Below, piece by piece: positions 34,027-34,865 of a stretch of DNA of 34,865 nucleotides. Source of the stretch: an uncultured Verrucomicrobiota bacterium (GTDB lineage Bacteria > Verrucomicrobiota > Verrucomicrobiia > Limisphaerales > CAIMTB01); the NCBI GenBank assembly GCA_903844265.1, contig CAIMTB010000260.1, forward strand, positions 1 to 34,865, given 5' to 3'. The number at the start of each line of letters is the position of its first letter. The first letter of the stretch is position 1. The translations under genes were made by a program, and so were the position numbers. Below the pieces are notes generated by a model. The model saw nothing but the letters and a program-made list of their open reading frames with translations, had not been told where the DNA came from and ran no database searches.

Positions 34027-34833
34027 TCAAGATGGAGTCTCCTCACGTCGACTGCCACGGTTCGTTGACGGGGTGGTAGCGGGCTGGTGTTCGAAGCGCC
34101 GCCTCCGAGTCTTCGAAAGAGCGGACTTGCGGCCTGCGGCACTGACTTTTCCGGTGGCGATGGAGTTGCCGCCGGAGATGAATTGCCTGCCGTCTATGGA
34201 GACGAGGTTGACCGACCGGGTCTCCCCAGGCTCGAAGCGGACGGCGGTTCCGGCCGGGATATCGAGGCGCTTTCCGTAGGCGAGGCCGCGATCGAAACTC
34301 AGCGCGGCATTGGTCTCTATGAAGTGGTAGTGACTCCCCACCTGGACGGGCCGGTCGCCGAGGTTGGTCACGGGGATCCCGATCGCCTCGCGGTCCGCGT
34401 TGATTTCGAGGTCGCCGGGGCACGGCAGGCATTCACCGGGAATGATCTCCTCTCCTGAGTCTCCGAAGGCTGTGAGTTCAGGGATCGGGAGGAATGAGCC
34501 GTGCAAGGCCAGGCAGAGATTTCCGTCCAGCGCGGCGATCGGGTGGTGGACGGTGACCAGTTTTGTTCCGTCGGGAAAGGTGCCCTCCACCTGGACCTCG
34601 GAGATCAGGGACGGGATGCCGGCCATGACCTGACGGCGACCCAGGAATTGGCGTCCGAGGTTCATGAGTTCGGCGACGGAACGGCCGTCTCGAATGAGTT
34701 CAAGAAGGACCGTTGCAATGAGCGCCACGGCCTCGGGATGGTTCAGCCGCAAACCCCGGGCGAGGCGTCGCTGGGCCAGAAGGCCGACCTGGTGCAGGGT
34801 GAGTTTGTCGAGTTCGCGGGGGGTGAGATGCAT
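34027..34833 (-). CDS. ureAB: Fused urease gamma/beta subunit UreAB
   Basis: The 268-residue protein joins UreA and UreB, as in the Helicobacter UreA fusion. Residues about 1-100 are the gamma subunit: [20 protein letters not shown], then [20 protein letters not shown] and [13 protein letters not shown]. Residues about 125-232 are the beta subunit, with [41 protein letters not shown] and [16 protein letters not shown]. The last 35 or so residues (from about 233) are basic, ending [12 protein letters not shown], and are not part of the usual UreB. The ATG at 34833 is the normal UreA start, with an in-frame TGA shortly upstream. Only 32 bp remain before the window edge, so a ureD/ureH gene, if present upstream, lies outside. 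Confidence 0.95.
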   Translation of the reverse strand: MHLTPRELDKLTLHQVGLLAQRRLARGLRLNHPEAVALIATVLLELIRDGRSVAELMNLGRQFLGRRQVMAGIPSLISEVQVEGTFPDGTKLVTVHHPIAALDGNLCLALHGSFLPIPELTAFGDSGEEIIPGECLPCPGDLEINADREAIGIPVTNLGDRPVQVGSHYHFIETNAALSFDRGLAYGKRLDIPAGTAVRFEPGETRSVNLVSIDGRQFISGGNSIATGKVSAAGRKSALSKTRRRRFEHQPATTPSTNRGSRREETPS

Positions 34834-34865
34834 GGTGCGGAAATAGTCGTTGCGTAAGGGTCACC

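Overview
The window reads as a GC-rich chromosomal segment from a Verrucomicrobiota-like bacterium, probably near the Limisphaerales/Pedosphaera group. This placement is inferred from gene types, not from a marker gene. The clues are a prepilin-type protein with the [31 protein letters not shown]-style N-terminus and an H-X9-D processing motif, a PEP-CTERM exported protein, a secreted PQQ-like propeller protein, a Tat-exported FAD oxidoreductase, many proteins with signal peptides, and several families of GC-rich interspersed repeats. No tRNA, rRNA, CRISPR array, transposase, integrase or phage gene was seen.

Layout. 1-4.5 kb: a secreted PQQ-like propeller protein (minus strand) diverges from a Tat-exported FAD oxidoreductase. 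4.5-9 kb: a Cu+-type P1B ATPase with an unusual in-frame insertion in its nucleotide-binding domain, an N-carbamoylputrescine amidohydrolase, and glutamyl-Q tRNA(Asp) synthetase (overlapping the amidase). 9-12.6 kb: a secreted protein of an uncharacterised YGEW-type family, an AlkA-like DNA glycosylase, a repeat-rich gap, and a secreted M28 peptidase whose start codon lies in the last bases of a repeat. 12.6-19.5 kb: an aldo/keto reductase-like protein, a fused circularly permuted ATP-grasp/alpha-E protein, two overlapping transglutaminase-like proteins, and a MoeB-rhodanese protein. The central three match a predicted but biochemically undefined peptide-ligation/modification system. 19.5-20.6 kb: a secreted hypothetical protein on the minus strand. 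20.7-24.3 kb: a histidine kinase with a degenerate ATPase domain, a NarL-type regulator that overlaps it, and a second, intact histidine kinase. 24.2-25.7 kb: phosphofructokinase on the minus strand. 26-27.8 kb: two paralogous secreted proteins with a GHIHGR motif, arranged tail to tail. 27.8-28.4 kb: an array of repeats. 28.4-30.6 kb: a PEP-CTERM protein, a prepilin-like protein and a small secreted CxxC protein, all on the minus strand. 30.7-34.8 kb: urease genes on the minus strand in the order ureAB (fused), ureC, ureF, ureG. No ureE or ureD lies inside the window.

The strongest candidate for an under-described system is the ATP-grasp/alpha-E/double-transglutaminase cluster with its reductase-like and E1-like/rhodanese neighbours. 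The most unusual sequence structures are a roughly 160-bp composite repeat with two hairpins (upstream of two secreted-protein genes in the same relative orientation), the insertion in the copper ATPase, the degenerate kinase, and a nested inverted repeat near 28.3 kb. Start sites are judged from family length, ribosome-binding sites and overlaps. Many genes lack a clear Shine-Dalgarno sequence, so several starts are approximate.
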